Part shown: positions 8,416 to 18,700 of the stretch, piece after piece
How positions within the stretch are numbered: the first letter of the stretch is position 1
Layout of the letters: the number at the start of each line of letters is the position of its first letter
From: Anaerolineae bacterium
GTDB lineage: Bacteria > Chloroflexota > Anaerolineae > Anaerolineales > Villigracilaceae
Reading direction: 5' to 3'
Assembly: GCA_022013685.1 (NCBI GenBank)
Contig: JAKLPV010000024.1
Span: 1-64,000 of the forward strand
DNA: 64,000 bases
Position numbers and translations under genes: made by a program
The notes under the pieces: model-generated
Seen by the model: only the letters and a program-made list of their open reading frames with translations
The model's database searches: none
Told to the model about the DNA's origin: nothing

Positions 8416-9747
8416 ATGACCAAAACCCGGCTAAAAATATTGCTGCTCGCCGTGTGGGGGCTGTTCTCACTCGTCCTATTGGGCTTCGCGTTCATTTTTT
8501 GGATGCAAAATCGGGACGTTGCACTAGCGAAAGCTGATTCCGTACCCCAAACACTCCCGGCCCCGGCCCAACCCGGCCCGGATCAGTCCACCCCCAGTCA
8601 GACTCCCACCAAACCGGCAAATTCCACGCCCACGCTTTTGCCCAGCAACACTCCCGCGGCGACGATTGCCCCCATGTTGCCGATCAATCTGCCTGAAAAT
8701 TACAACCCCTATACCGGTCTGGTTCCGTCTGACGCTTCGCGCCTCGACCGCAGGCCGATGGCCGTTAAAATCACCAACTTCCCACGCCGGGTGCGTGACT
8801 ATCAATTCGGCCTGACCCGCGCCGATGTAACCTACGAATACTACATCGAAGATGGCCTGACGCGTTTCATCGCCGTTTTTTACGGGCAGGATGCCGAAAA
8901 AGCCGGGCCGGTACGCTCCGGGCGTTATTTTGACGAACACATCGCCCGCATGTACCAATCCTATCTCGTGTTTGCCAACGCCGACCCGCGTGTCGAGGAT
9001 TTCCTGCTGGCCAGCGATCTGTTACAGCGTCTGGTGGTGCCAACCGGGATAAACTGTCCCCCTCTGTGCCGGGACAGAAGTATCGACGACTACAACAGTT
9101 TCTTTGTCGATACTGCCGGACTAACCGAATTCACGCGCAAGATCGGCCACGAAAATGTGCGCCAGACCATCCGCAGCACCTATTTCGAGCTTCTGCCGCC
9201 AAGCTGGGCGATCGAAGCAAACGAGATCATGGTGCGCTACTCAGAATACAGTTACCACTCCTGGCGCTACGACCCGATCCGCCGCCTGTATGCCCGTTTC
9301 TCCGATGCCGTCGATTCCATCACCGTCGAGGGCGAAACCTACCAACCCCACATCGATATGCTGACCGGTGAGCAGATTACCTCCGCAAATGTGGTCGTGC
9401 TGGTCGTGCCACACAATTTCAAAACCGAATTCGACCGTGAAGACCAGGTTTTCGATCTGCTGCTGATCGGCGAAGGTCAGGCTTACGTTTTCCGTGAAGG
9501 GCGCGCAACAGTCGCCATCTGGCAGCGCGACGAATTGGAGCAACCCATCCGCCTGCTCGACCTGAATCGCGGCCAACTGGCGCTTACGCCCGGCAATACC
9601 TTTTACATTGTCATCAATCCCGAAGCCGCACTGGAACAAGGTGAAACAAGCGTGCGCTTCACCTTCAGCATCCCGGCCCGGCGCGCCACGCCCACCCCAA
9701 CCCCACCCGGATTTATCGCCAGCCCAACGCCGAAAAAACGGGATTAA
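8416..9747 (+). CDS. DUF3048 domain protein (YerB-like), membrane anchored
   Basis: 443 residues. A signal anchor (about 7-28) is followed by a Pro/Thr/Ser-rich linker to about residue 90 and then the DUF3048 region: RRPMAVKITNFPRRVRD, the RADVTYEYYIEDGLTR segment and GPVRSGRYFDEHIA are the usual landmarks. The C-terminal half is the second DUF3048 domain, and the tail is again Thr/Pro-rich. YerB-type proteins are extracytoplasmic and of unclear function. Divergent from the complex I-like operon, with only 56 bp between starts; 19 bp upstream of the SRAP gene. Confidence 0.85.
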   Translation: MTKTRLKILLLAVWGLFSLVLLGFAFIFWMQNRDVALAKADSVPQTLPAPAQPGPDQSTPSQTPTKPANSTPTLLPSNTPAATIAPMLPINLPENYNPYTGLVPSDASRLDRRPMAVKITNFPRRVRDYQFGLTRADVTYEYYIEDGLTRFIAVFYGQDAEKAGPVRSGRYFDEHIARMYQSYLVFANADPRVEDFLLASDLLQRLVVPTGINCPPLCRDRSIDDYNSFFVDTAGLTEFTRKIGHENVRQTIRSTYFELLPPSWAIEANEIMVRYSEYSYHSWRYDPIRRLYARFSDAVDSITVEGETYQPHIDMLTGEQITSANVVVLVVPHNFKTEFDREDQVFDLLLIGEGQAYVFREGRATVAIWQRDELEQPIRLLDLNRGQLALTPGNTFYIVINPEAALEQGETSVRFTFSIPARRATPTPTPPGFIASPTPKKRD

Positions 9748-9766
9748 CAAACTATAGGAGGCAGCC

Positions 9767-10450
9767 ATGTGCGGACGATTTACCTTAACCGTTGACACAG
9801 CCGACTTGCAGGAAGCCTTTGCCGGGTTTCAATTCCCGGCCAATGTTGTGCCGCGTTACAACATCGCCCCTAGCCAGCCGGTGCTGGTCCTGCCCAACGA
9901 CGGCAAGAACCGGGCAGACTTCTTCACATGGGGGCTGGTGCCTGCCTGGGCAAAAGACCCGACTATCGGCATGCGCATGATCAACGCCCGCGCTGAAACG
10001 CTGGCTGAGAAGCCCTCCTTTCGCGGACCTTTACGCTACAAACGCTGCCTGATCCCCGCTGATGGATTTTACGAATGGAAAGCCGCAAAGCCAGGCGAAC
10101 AATTTAAAACACCCTACTACATCCACATGCAAGAGCATCGCCCGTTTGCCTTTGCCGGTCTTTGGGATGAATGGCTGGGCCCAGACGGCAGCCAGATAAA
10201 AACCTGCACCATCATCACCACAACGCCGAACTTGCTTATGTCATCATTGCACGAAAGAATGCCTGTTATTTTGGATCCCCAAGATTACGCCGCCTGGTTA
10301 AACCCTGCTGCCTGCCAACCTGGCGAGTTACAAGGCTTGCTCAAAGCCTATCCAGCCAAAACAATGGCCGCCTACCCGGTCAGCCGGATGGTTAACAACG
10401 CGAAAATGGACTCCCCGCAGATGATTCAGCCCGAGCAGGCTGGCGGATGA
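9767..10450 (+). CDS. SOS response-associated peptidase (SRAP/HMCES-YedK family)
   Basis: 227 residues starting MCGRFTL: Cys2, exposed after Met removal, is the residue that forms a thiazolidine crosslink to abasic sites in single-stranded DNA. Further family landmarks are visible: RYNIAPSQPV, WGLVPAWAKDP, INARAETLAEKPSFR (with the catalytic Asn and Glu), CLIPADGFYEW and the SSLHERMPVIL segment with the active-site His. The protein shields abasic sites in ssDNA. A strong AGGAGG-type ribosome site precedes the ATG. Its last four bases (ATGA) overlap the MFS gene start. Confidence 0.95.
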   Translation: MCGRFTLTVDTADLQEAFAGFQFPANVVPRYNIAPSQPVLVLPNDGKNRADFFTWGLVPAWAKDPTIGMRMINARAETLAEKPSFRGPLRYKRCLIPADGFYEWKAAKPGEQFKTPYYIHMQEHRPFAFAGLWDEWLGPDGSQIKTCTIITTTPNLLMSSLHERMPVILDPQDYAAWLNPAACQPGELQGLLKAYPAKTMAAYPVSRMVNNAKMDSPQMIQPEQAGG

Positions 10451-11706
10451 GTTTCAGGGACAAATTCTTCGAGCGCTTTCCGGCGCTCGCTTCGCGCAAT
10501 TTTGTGCTATTTTGGGTCGGGCAGTTCGTTTCACTAACCGGCACCTGGATGCAGGCCACCACCCAACCTTACCTGGCTTATCAGTTGACAGGCCGCCCTT
10601 TTGACCTGGGCTTGATCGGTTTTGCCGGGACCCTGCCGACCCTGTTCCTGGCCCTGCCCGCCGGGGTGCTGATCGAGCGGCACGATAAACGCAAGATCGT
10701 TATCATCCTGCAAGCCGTAATGATGGTCCAGGCATTGACGCTGGCCTTCCTGACCTTGAGCGGCAGGATTCAGCTGTGGCACATCGTCGTACTGGCCCTG
10801 GCCCTGGGCGTCGCCAACGCCGTCGAAATCACCGCCCGCCAGGCAATGTTGATCGAACTGGTTGGCAAAGACCCGCTGCCCAATGCGATTGCCCTGCAAG
10901 CAACAATCTTCAACGCCGCGCGCGTTTTGGGACCTTCACTCGTGGCTCCTTTTTTGATTTTCATCAAAGAGAACGGGGCCGGTTGGGCCTTTCTGGCCAA
11001 CGGTGTTTCCTATTTATTTGTGATCATCGCCCTGTTTTACGCCAAGACACCCTTTAAAGAAACGATCATTCCCAAACCGCAAAAATTGCTCGAAGGTTTG
11101 CGCGAAGGACAGCGCTACATTCTCTCGACCGCCTCAATCGGGCTGTTGATCCTGATGGCCACCACTGTCGGGATTATCGGCTTTCCCTTTGTGCAACAAA
11201 TCCCGGTCGTCGCGCGCGATGTGCTCGCCCAGGTTGGCGATAGCGATGCTGCAGTGGCAGCCCGCAACAGCGCGTTATACACCTTCCAGGGAGTCGGTGC
11301 GCTGGTGGCGGCCATCATCCTGGCGGCTTTCAATCCGCGCCGCAAGGGCTGGCTGTTGACCTTTGGGCAGGCAGCCTTCATCTTTAGCCTGATCGGCCTG
11401 GGGCTGACTCGCAACGTAACCCTGGCGCTGGTGCTGATGGTTTTTCTGGGCTGGGGCACGGTTACCCAATTAGCGACGATGAACACCCTGATCCAGTTGC
11501 AGGTACCCAACGAACTTCGTGGACGGGTCTTTAGCACCTACCTGTGGTCGTTGCAGGGGATTGCTCCCTTCGGCAGCATCCTGGTCGGGGCAATGGCCCA
11601 AAACTGGGGGGTGCCGATCACGGCATTGGTCTGCGGCGGAATTTCGCTGCTGACAATTGGGGGCATCCACCTGTTCAACCCGTTCATCCGCGAGACAGTG
11701 GGTTAA
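10447..11706 (+). CDS. MFS transporter (MFS_3/EntS-like exporter)
   Basis: 419 residues with 12 predicted transmembrane helices. The N-terminus RNFVLFWVGQFVSLTGTWMQ and the loop PAGVLIERHDKRKI after TM2 (the A-like motif) are typical of the MFS_3 exporters related to enterobactin exporter EntS and macrolide-type efflux proteins. The substrate cannot be deduced. It overlaps the SRAP gene by 4 bp and is therefore probably co-translated, although the two functions are not obviously linked. Confidence 0.9.
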   Translation: MSFRDKFFERFPALASRNFVLFWVGQFVSLTGTWMQATTQPYLAYQLTGRPFDLGLIGFAGTLPTLFLALPAGVLIERHDKRKIVIILQAVMMVQALTLAFLTLSGRIQLWHIVVLALALGVANAVEITARQAMLIELVGKDPLPNAIALQATIFNAARVLGPSLVAPFLIFIKENGAGWAFLANGVSYLFVIIALFYAKTPFKETIIPKPQKLLEGLREGQRYILSTASIGLLILMATTVGIIGFPFVQQIPVVARDVLAQVGDSDAAVAARNSALYTFQGVGALVAAIILAAFNPRRKGWLLTFGQAAFIFSLIGLGLTRNVTLALVLMVFLGWGTVTQLATMNTLIQLQVPNELRGRVFSTYLWSLQGIAPFGSILVGAMAQNWGVPITALVCGGISLLTIGGIHLFNPFIRETVG

Positions 11707-11725
11707 TCTGCCATTAAGGCACGGC

Positions 11726-11755
11726 TTGACGGCTTTCTCCGGGCCGTGTTATGAT
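11726..11755 (+). promoter_or_regulatory. Sigma70-type promoter of the M23 peptidase gene
   Basis: TTGACG (11726-11731) and TATGAT (11750-11755) with an 18-bp spacer, ending 18 bp before the ATG of the LysM/M23 gene. Confidence 0.6.
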
Positions 11756-11773
11756 GACCAAAACAGGTAAATA

Positions 11774-12979
11774 ATGAGCGAAGAATTCCAAGAAGTGGCA
11801 AAGCCCACAGTAGCGGTGGAAGAATCCCCACCCGAATCCAATCCCCAAGAAGACAGACAAAACAAGACAAGCTGGCTCGAAGCCCTGGCGCGGCTGGGGC
11901 TGGGTGACACCATCCTGCGGCTGTCCACAAGCGCGCTGACCCTTCTGGCGCTGGCGGCGATTGTTATCCTGCTACGGATCTTTTTTACCAGCACACCCCA
12001 AAGCGCCCAGGCCGGGAGCCTTTCCGTCGAAACGGAAGCCATTGAGAGCATGGTAAACCCCGCTTCCATCCCGCAGGCAGAAATCGCTTATCGCGGGATT
12101 GCGCGCATGGCGATGATTCACACCATCATCCCCAGCCGGCCGCGCACCGAGATCACAACCTATACCGTACAGGCCGGTGACACCGTTTTTGGGATCGCCG
12201 AACAATATGGACTAAGACCACAGACGATTTTATGGGGTAACTATTACACGCTGCGCGACGACCCGCACAGACTTAGCCCCGGTCAGGAACTCAATATCCT
12301 GCCAATAGATGGGACTTACTATGAGTGGCAATCGGGCGATGGCTTGAACGGTGTAGCGCGAGGTTTGAATGTTACGCCAGAAGATATTATCAACTATCCG
12401 ACCAACAATCTTGACCCGGCAACCATCGGCGATTACTCGAACCCGAACATTAAGCCCGGCACCTGGCTGATCGTGCCGGGAGGAACACGCGAATTCATCT
12501 CATGGAGCGCACCAATCGGTGTAACCCGCGATAACCCGGCGGTTGCCCGCCAGTTGGGGCCAGGAGCCTGCGGCGTTATCACAGACGGCGCAGTGGGCTA
12601 TGGCTATTTCATCTGGCCATCGAACAAACATTTCATTTCAGGTTTCGATTATTCGCCGGAGACCAACCATCGTGGGATCGATATTGCCGGTTCGATGGGC
12701 GAGGGCCTGTATGCGGTGGATGCCGGGGTGATCGTCTACGCAGGCTGGAACGATTGGGGCTACGGCAACATGGTGGTGATCGACCACGGTAATGGCTGGC
12801 AATCGCTGTACGCCCACATGAGCGCGCTGAACGTGGTCTGCGGCGAGAGCGTGGGCCAGGGCGCAGTCATCGGCGCAGTTGGCAGCACTGGCCGATCAAG
12901 CGGCGCGCACCTGCACTTCGAGCTGATGAACAGTTCGTATGGCAAGGTCAACCCCTGGCTGTACCTGCCGCCGCCGTAA
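11774..12979 (+). CDS. LysM-M23 family metallopeptidase, membrane anchored
   Basis: 401 residues. A cytoplasmic acidic N-terminus is followed by one TM helix (about 50-75), a LysM repeat starting TYTVQAGDTVFGIAEQYG (about 132-175), a second LysM-like repeat (about 185-238) and a C-terminal M23 (LytM) domain. The zinc site is visible as H299-x3-D303 in NHRGIDIAG and the HLHFE motif near residue 379, so the enzyme should be active on cell-wall cross-bridges. It is expected on the outer face of the membrane. Own promoter; no operon partner, since a tRNA gene follows. Confidence 0.92.
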   Translation: MSEEFQEVAKPTVAVEESPPESNPQEDRQNKTSWLEALARLGLGDTILRLSTSALTLLALAAIVILLRIFFTSTPQSAQAGSLSVETEAIESMVNPASIPQAEIAYRGIARMAMIHTIIPSRPRTEITTYTVQAGDTVFGIAEQYGLRPQTILWGNYYTLRDDPHRLSPGQELNILPIDGTYYEWQSGDGLNGVARGLNVTPEDIINYPTNNLDPATIGDYSNPNIKPGTWLIVPGGTREFISWSAPIGVTRDNPAVARQLGPGACGVITDGAVGYGYFIWPSNKHFISGFDYSPETNHRGIDIAGSMGEGLYAVDAGVIVYAGWNDWGYGNMVVIDHGNGWQSLYAHMSALNVVCGESVGQGAVIGAVGSTGRSSGAHLHFELMNSSYGKVNPWLYLPPP

Positions 12980-13069
12980 CAAAAACATTAACACGAACTG
13001 CACCAATTCGCGCCCGTCAATTTTACAAAGAACCCGACGGGCTACCCATAGTTGCAGGAATGTCGTGCC

Positions 13070-13098
13070 TTGCCAAAGGCGGGAAGCTGCCTTATAAT
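13070..13098 (+). promoter_or_regulatory. Promoter of tRNA-Val
   Basis: TTGCCA (13070-13075), 17-bp spacer, TATAAT (13093-13098): close to the sigma70 consensus. Transcription would start near 13105, just before the mature tRNA 5' end at 13119. Confidence 0.75.
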
Positions 13099-13118
13099 TC
13101 GGGCCGCACGTGAAAAAC

Positions 13119-13192
<74 letters not shown>

Positions 13193-13200
13193 CAAAACCA

Positions 13201-13248
13201 AAAGACCGGGTGCGACACAAAAACTTTGTGTCGCTCCCGGTCTTTTTT
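13201..13248 (+). terminator. Intrinsic terminator of tRNA-Val
   Basis: A long hairpin: AAAGACCGGG + GCGACACAAA pairs with TTTGTGTCGC + CCCGGTCTTT, with a single T-T mismatch, a 3-nt loop and a T-run at the 3' end. Confidence 0.85.
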
Positions 13249-13336
13249 GCTTTAAAGATTAAGCAAGCGCAGGGGTCTTTGGGTGCTCTTTATAATTTAG
13301 ATAATTGTGGTAATATTAGTTTCATTGCCTTGGTGA

Positions 13337-13365
13337 TTGATTTTCTTAACAAAATTAGCTATTAT
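13337..13365 (+). promoter_or_regulatory. Candidate promoter upstream of the eCIS locus
   Basis: TTGATT (13337-13342), 17-bp spacer, TATTAT (13360-13365). The region 13249-13739 has no convincing protein gene; this promoter, the terminator at 13398-13426 and AT-rich spacer are all I see in it. I find no better promoter between here and the first eCIS gene. Confidence 0.5.
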
Positions 13366-13371
13366 TAATAT

Positions 13372-13426
13372 TGTAAACAGGGAGAGTTTTTTTGAGCAAA
13401 GCCATCCTGTTTGGATGGCTTTTTTT
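13372..13426 (+). ncRNA. Putative short transcript or attenuator leader before the eCIS genes
   Basis: A transcript from the promoter at 13337-13365 would end about 55 nt later in the hairpin AAAGCCATCC-TGTTT-GGATGGCTTT followed by a T-run (13398-13426). GGAGAG (13381-13386) lies 5 nt before a TTG that opens a 27-codon frame (13392-13475) crossing the hairpin. The unit could be a small RNA, or a conditional terminator controlling the eCIS operon. Speculative; both parts are visible, the function is inferred. Confidence 0.35.
13398..13426 (+). terminator. Intrinsic terminator in the eCIS upstream region
   Basis: 10-bp stem AAAGCCATCC/GGATGGCTTT with loop TGTTT, followed by seven T residues. 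No protein gene precedes it, so it either ends a short RNA or controls read-through into the operon 314 bp downstream. Confidence 0.75.
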
Positions 13427-13739
13427 GAACAGGTGCGGTAATGAAGATTGTTGCTGTTATAGAAATTGGTTTTAAAAACAGGCCAACAATCAAAAGCTTG
13501 ATGCCTGCACTGACAACTTGCCTGCCGGTGTTATTAAGTTCAGTATTACACAAGAATAGGGTTGCATTTACGATTCACAGTTTCCCAAGAAAATCAAGCC
13601 TGATTATCCCGTATTAACTCGACCCTTTTTGGCATCTGCATACGACTAATAAATACGAACAAAATCCACAATTTAACCTGAAATGCTCCTAAATCATCGC
13701 ATCACCATTTTGTTTGATTATGAAAAAACAGGCACAACC

Positions 13740-14717
13740 ATGAAATTATTCGTTTCAGAACAAGACGGTTTCAAGAAGGAATTTATAATAACAAAAGCTG
13801 TCACGCGACTGGGAAGTTCGCCTGCCAATGATATTCAACTGCGCTCCCCCAAAATATCCCCATTTCATCTGCAAATCTTATATACAACTGATGCACCAGA
13901 CCGTATCAAAGCGATCAACCTGTCTGGCGATAAATTATTGCTCATTTCAAATGGTAAGGAGCTTTCCTTGCCAACTTACCAGCCCTTTGAAGTCGGGGCC
14001 GGAGATGAACTAAGGATAAATGAGTCGCGGCTACTTTTCGAACTGCCACTGACCAGCGGAGTGCTGTCTACCTCACCAAAGATCAGCGCTTCCCTGCACC
14101 TGCCTGAACCTGTTTTGCGCCCGAATGCGATATTGCTAGGGCGCATTGCGCTTAAAAATGAGGGCGAACAAAATTCCTGTCAATTCCAGGTGGATGTTGT
14201 CAATCTGCCAGAAGACTGCTATCAGGTAGATCCTGTCCCGCTGATGTATACAGGCGCACAAGAAGAAATCAATATCCGCCTGTTCCATCGCAAAACCCGC
14301 CCTGCCGCCGGGTTTCAGTCTTTAACTGTCTCGATAACCGCTCCAGACAGTTATCCCGGCGAACAGGTCAGCATTCAGCAGGGAATTTATGTTTCCCCGT
14401 TCCTGGAGCAAGGGATTGAGATTATTGATGATATGCCTGCATCGCAGCCGATCGCGGCAGTTGAATCCCACAAAGAAGTCCACCAAGAAATAGAACAGCC
14501 CCCCCACAAAACAACGTCAGCGCAAGCCGGGGAGGATGTGGAGCCTCCAATTCCTGTTGATGTTATTCCAGAACCAATGTATTTAGCACCCGAACCTGTC
14601 GAGGTTGCGCCCGAAGTAGAAACGATTATCACGCAGGATGAAAAGCCGCCTGCCCGTCCGATTCCTGTCAGGCCAAAAGTTGTCCGCACCCCGGCGGAAT
14701 CTTTTTGGGACGAATAA
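13740..14717 (+). CDS. FHA-domain protein opening the eCIS locus
   Basis: 325 residues from the ATG at 13740; an in-frame ATG at 13683 would add 19 residues that do not belong to the domain. The N-terminus is a forkhead-associated (FHA) domain (about 1-105): VTRLGSSPANDIQL is the GxxxxNDI strand and ISPFHLQI carries the conserved His. A beta-rich Ig-like segment follows (about 110-245, similar to the pre-TM part of the 2037-aa protein), then a Pro/Glu-rich tail ending RTPAESFWDE. FHA domains bind phosphothreonine; no Ser/Thr kinase is in the window. No TM or signal peptide, so it is cytoplasmic. First gene of the co-directional eCIS set. Confidence 0.75.
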   Translation: MKLFVSEQDGFKKEFIITKAVTRLGSSPANDIQLRSPKISPFHLQILYTTDAPDRIKAINLSGDKLLLISNGKELSLPTYQPFEVGAGDELRINESRLLFELPLTSGVLSTSPKISASLHLPEPVLRPNAILLGRIALKNEGEQNSCQFQVDVVNLPEDCYQVDPVPLMYTGAQEEINIRLFHRKTRPAAGFQSLTVSITAPDSYPGEQVSIQQGIYVSPFLEQGIEIIDDMPASQPIAAVESHKEVHQEIEQPPHKTTSAQAGEDVEPPIPVDVIPEPMYLAPEPVEVAPEVETIITQDEKPPARPIPVRPKVVRTPAESFWDE

Positions 14718-14741
14718 ACAACCAGCCCAAGGAGAAGTTTG

Positions 14742-15779
14742 ATGCCATCGCTAGAAATCATCCTAAAGATATTGTTCTCACTCTTGGCTTTATTTACTTT
14801 AAGCGCGCTATTTTTCTTTTTAATATTTTTGTCAAACCGTCTCTTGCGCGTTCGCGCTGACCGCAAACACACTATTCGCCTGGAGAATCGCGGTAACTGC
14901 CGAAGTATGTATACGCTGACCGTATCATCCAACGAACCAGCCCTTCGATTTTCACTTTTCCTAAAGGGTGTGCCATTGGTTGAAGTACATGAAACAACCC
15001 TGGATGCGGAACAATCGTCCGATTTTATAGCAGATGCCCACAGCCCTGTTTCACCCGCGCCTGCTCCCGCCAAAGGAACAGCGCCTGGTTCCGAGGTGCC
15101 ATCCGTCAACGCTGGCTCGGCGGTCAAGAGTGGTCAGGCTGTCGCCGCAAAAGCGGGCACGGTTGCCTCACTTCTCGGCGCAATCGGCCACCTGCTTCCC
15201 GGTTCGCTGGGGGCAGGGTTGCGCGCGCAATCAGCCCAGGCACGCGAGATGCAGACCGGAACAAGCCGGGCGATACAAGCCCCCCAAGCGATTAAAGGTC
15301 GGGTGGGCGCTGTGCAAAAAGAGAGCGGAAAGCTTGCCGGTGCCAAACCAGGCGCACCGAATGCCGCCAAGTCGAGTCCGGCGGCGCACCCGGCACAATC
15401 TTCTCAGAAAGTGATACAGCCTCCTTCCGCCACGGCAGGCTCGGGGGCGTTTACCGCAGCCCATCCGGCAGCAGAAACGGCTTATCGCGCCCAAACTCCC
15501 GAAATTGCTCCCGGCCAATCCTTCGATCTGACCTTGCAGGTTGGGACGACAGCCAAACGCTATCCGGCGGGAAGTTTTGACTATACGGTCCTTTCACAGC
15601 AAGTTGCCCTCGATTTTCCTGATGTCATCAGCGATCCAGTTCGCCGACATGCTGTCACCCATTTCGGAAGGGTCAACCTGTGGCGCTATTGGCTTCCGTC
15701 TCTTGTGAGTGTTTTATTGGTTCTAATAAGCGCAGTTTCACTGATTTACGCCTATTTGTTCATCTGGCGGTGGGCGTAG
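14742..15779 (+). CDS. Two-TM Ig-like membrane protein, Ala-rich linker
   Basis: 345 residues; the ATG at 14742 has AAGGAG 7 nt upstream. One TM at about 5-28, an Ig-like strand region (RKHTIRLENRGNCRSMYTLTV, like the NEW3/COG1470 type), a long Ala/Gly/Pro/Ser linker (about 95-245), a second beta segment and a C-terminal TM (about 312-338). With two TMs the middle part is outside if both ends are in the cytoplasm. It shares its Ig-like segment type with the FHA proteins on both sides, so the three probably form one membrane-associated assembly. Function not known. Confidence 0.6.
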   Translation: MPSLEIILKILFSLLALFTLSALFFFLIFLSNRLLRVRADRKHTIRLENRGNCRSMYTLTVSSNEPALRFSLFLKGVPLVEVHETTLDAEQSSDFIADAHSPVSPAPAPAKGTAPGSEVPSVNAGSAVKSGQAVAAKAGTVASLLGAIGHLLPGSLGAGLRAQSAQAREMQTGTSRAIQAPQAIKGRVGAVQKESGKLAGAKPGAPNAAKSSPAAHPAQSSQKVIQPPSATAGSGAFTAAHPAAETAYRAQTPEIAPGQSFDLTLQVGTTAKRYPAGSFDYTVLSQQVALDFPDVISDPVRRHAVTHFGRVNLWRYWLPSLVSVLLVLISAVSLIYAYLFIWRWA

Positions 15780-15792
15780 ATCGGAGGCAAAT

Positions 15793-18700
15793 ATGGATAA
15801 ACAATTTTTACTAAAAAGCAACACCGCCGTTCAGGAATTTGATTTCAGTTACCCCGTTATCAGCATTGGCAGCCATCCTGATAACGATATTGTTCTGCCA
15901 GGCGGGAGTTCGCTGGCTTTCCATGCCACCTTGCATCTACAGGATGGGTTGTTTCACCTGATCGCATTAGGAGGCGCCTCCACGATTCGAGTCGATGGCA
16001 TACCCCTGGCAGCCAGCCCAGTTCGAGTGAGTGAAAACCAGCGGGTCGAAATAGGCAATTACGCGCTCGCTTTCCGCCAAAACGGCTCTCCCGAGAGCGT
16101 CCATGTAACGCTAACACAAGCGCCTGCATCATCATCTGCGGATTCGGCAGCTTTTATACCACAAGGCGAAAGCCCTATTCTGGTCAATGCACCAGTTGAA
16201 TTGGTTGAGATTGATGTAGAACAAAGCGCATCTTATGAGTTGGAAATTATCAATGCCGGGCCAATTGTTGCAGCGTTTTTTGTTTCACTGAACGGCGTTC
16301 CCGATGAGTGGCTCGAAATTAGCCCACGCATGGTCAACCTGAATGAGGGCCAGCGCGCGCGGGTGCGCATTAGCATCACGCCGCCGCGCGATCCTTCCAG
16401 CGTGGCTGGCAAACACAGCCTGCAAGCCCAGGTTCAATCGCCCAATTACGGCGGTCATACAGTGCAAACAGCATTGACACTTGTTATCCGTCCGTATTAT
16501 GAGTTTATGATCGGCAGCCTCGCTCCCAAAGACCAGCGTATTTATTGGGGCAAGCGCAACGGACAGGCCCAATTACCGATCGCCAATCACGGCAACAGCC
16601 CGGCTGAGTTTACCGTTTCGGCCATTGATGACGAAAACGGCTGTGTTTTTGATTTGCTCGTGAACGAGAATACCCCATTGACCCGCCAGGCGACAGTTGG
16701 TGTTGCGGCTGGCGAGTTATTTAACTTGCCGATCCAGGTTACGCCCCATAAACGACGGCTATTTGCTTTCAGTTCAAAGCGCTATCCGTACACAACGACA
16801 GTGCAATCGCCACAGGGAATAAGCCAGATGACCAGCGGGTCTGTCAGCGCAGTGCCGCTGTTTGGCTGGTGGAGCATTATGCTCGTGCTCGTGCTGGTTG
16901 GGGTCGGGCTTTTTCTGCTTTTACAGCCCAATATTTACAGCTTCCAGGTGGCATCGGGCAAAGACATCATCGAACTGGGCGACACAACCCGGCTGGAGTG
17001 GTCTGTTTCGCCGTTCGCGACCAATGTCAGTATTTCGGGCGTGGATCAGGCCATTAATCGCGGTCAGACCTCGCTGACCCTGGCCCCGGCTCGATCCACA
17101 ACTTATGAAATTGTGTCGGGCAATTGGCTCTCAGGTTTGTTACGCATCGACCAGCGTCGTTCGTTGACGGTGTTGGTCGTGCCGCCTTCGCCACGCATCA
17201 ACGTTTTTGATGTCGGCGAGACCAGCGTTGCCAGGGGCAAGCCGGTCATGGTTCGCTGGTCGGTTACGCGCGCCGAACAGGCATTTCTGACTATCGACGA
17301 AGTAGTTTACGAACTTCCTAAAGAAGAGTTCAGCGGCGAGAAGGAAGTAATTCTTACCAAAGACTCGCTGGTAACCATTGAAGCCACAAATGCCAGCGGC
17401 AGTGAACTACGCAGTTACTTTGTAAACGTGGCAGAGCCAAATATAACCGTGCGCACATTTACGGTTTGGGTGCGCCCCGAGGCCAACGCGAGGCTGGAGC
17501 CAAAAGGCGGCAATAAGCTTTTTAGTGTGTTAAATATCCCCGATCCAAATTTCCCCGAAAAATATGTGGAGTTGGTGACAGATCGCAATAGCGATTCCGG
17601 TTATCGTGTGGAATTCTACCAGCCAGAACGCGAACTCTCGAAAGGCGAGCAAGTCATGATCGAATGGAATATCGAGGGCACCGATAACGGCAAAATCCAG
17701 ATTGCGCCCTTCACTGACGCTTTGCCCGCGCGCGGCAGTCAGCCCTTCTTTCCGCAAGAATCAATGAATTTTGTTATGACAGCCAAAAGCGGCGAGTTGG
17801 AGCAGCTGTTTATGCTACCGGTCAAGGTCTTCGACGGCACACCGCCGACTGCGCCGAAGATTGAGTTCTTCCGGGCATCACCGCTCAGCGCGGTGGGGCC
17901 ATCTGATGTGCAATTTGCCTGGTCGGTTTCAGGCAACTGGACGCGGGTGCAGTTATCCACAGAAGGAACAGTTGTGGCCGACTACGTCAACCCACAGGGA
18001 TTCAGGAGCGTGCGGGTCGGCAAAAGCACCACGTATATCCTAACCGCTTGGAATGGGAATTTGTCATCGGCTGCCCCGGTGGAAATAACGATTAATCCGG
18101 CCTTAATAGACCCAGGGCTAATTGTGACCAGTATTTCACCATCCACCGGACGTGCGCAAGTTGGTAGCAAGATTATCGTAACGGTTGATTTCTCATCAAT
18201 CCCCAATGGCTCCGCTTATCCAACCGGCATTGTGATTGTAACTGATGGTTCTTCCACCTGCACTATCTCATTGCCAGCCCTGAATTGCACACTGCAATTT
18301 GCCACATCAGGCACAAAAACCATCTCAGCCAGTTTTCCTGGAGATAAGATTTATAGCCAATCCAAATCTCCCAATTTTAGCCAGCAGGTAGTTGTTGCAA
18401 GTTCACAAGTAGAGTTAATCCCGTCCTTCTATTTTGTTGGCAACAATACACCCATTGCAGTGGAAAGCACAAAGTTTGACATGGACAAAGGGATGCGTAC
18501 ACTGGTCGAAGTGCGCCCCAGAAATACCACCCTGGCAGATAACAAAGGGACAGTCAGCCTGAGTCTTTGTGAACAGGATGCGAACGAGGCCATCATAGAA
18601 AGTTCTTGCGTTTTCGTTGGCTCTGCCCAGGTAAAGGTGGCCGCGACAACTGCCAACGGGCAAACCGAAGGGTATGGGTATGCGGATATCACCATCCAAA

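Noticed and set aside
12980-13069. Terminator of the M23 peptidase gene (GCCCGTC ... GACGGGC)
   Set aside because: Seven-bp stem with a 17-nt loop and no T-run; too weak to call.
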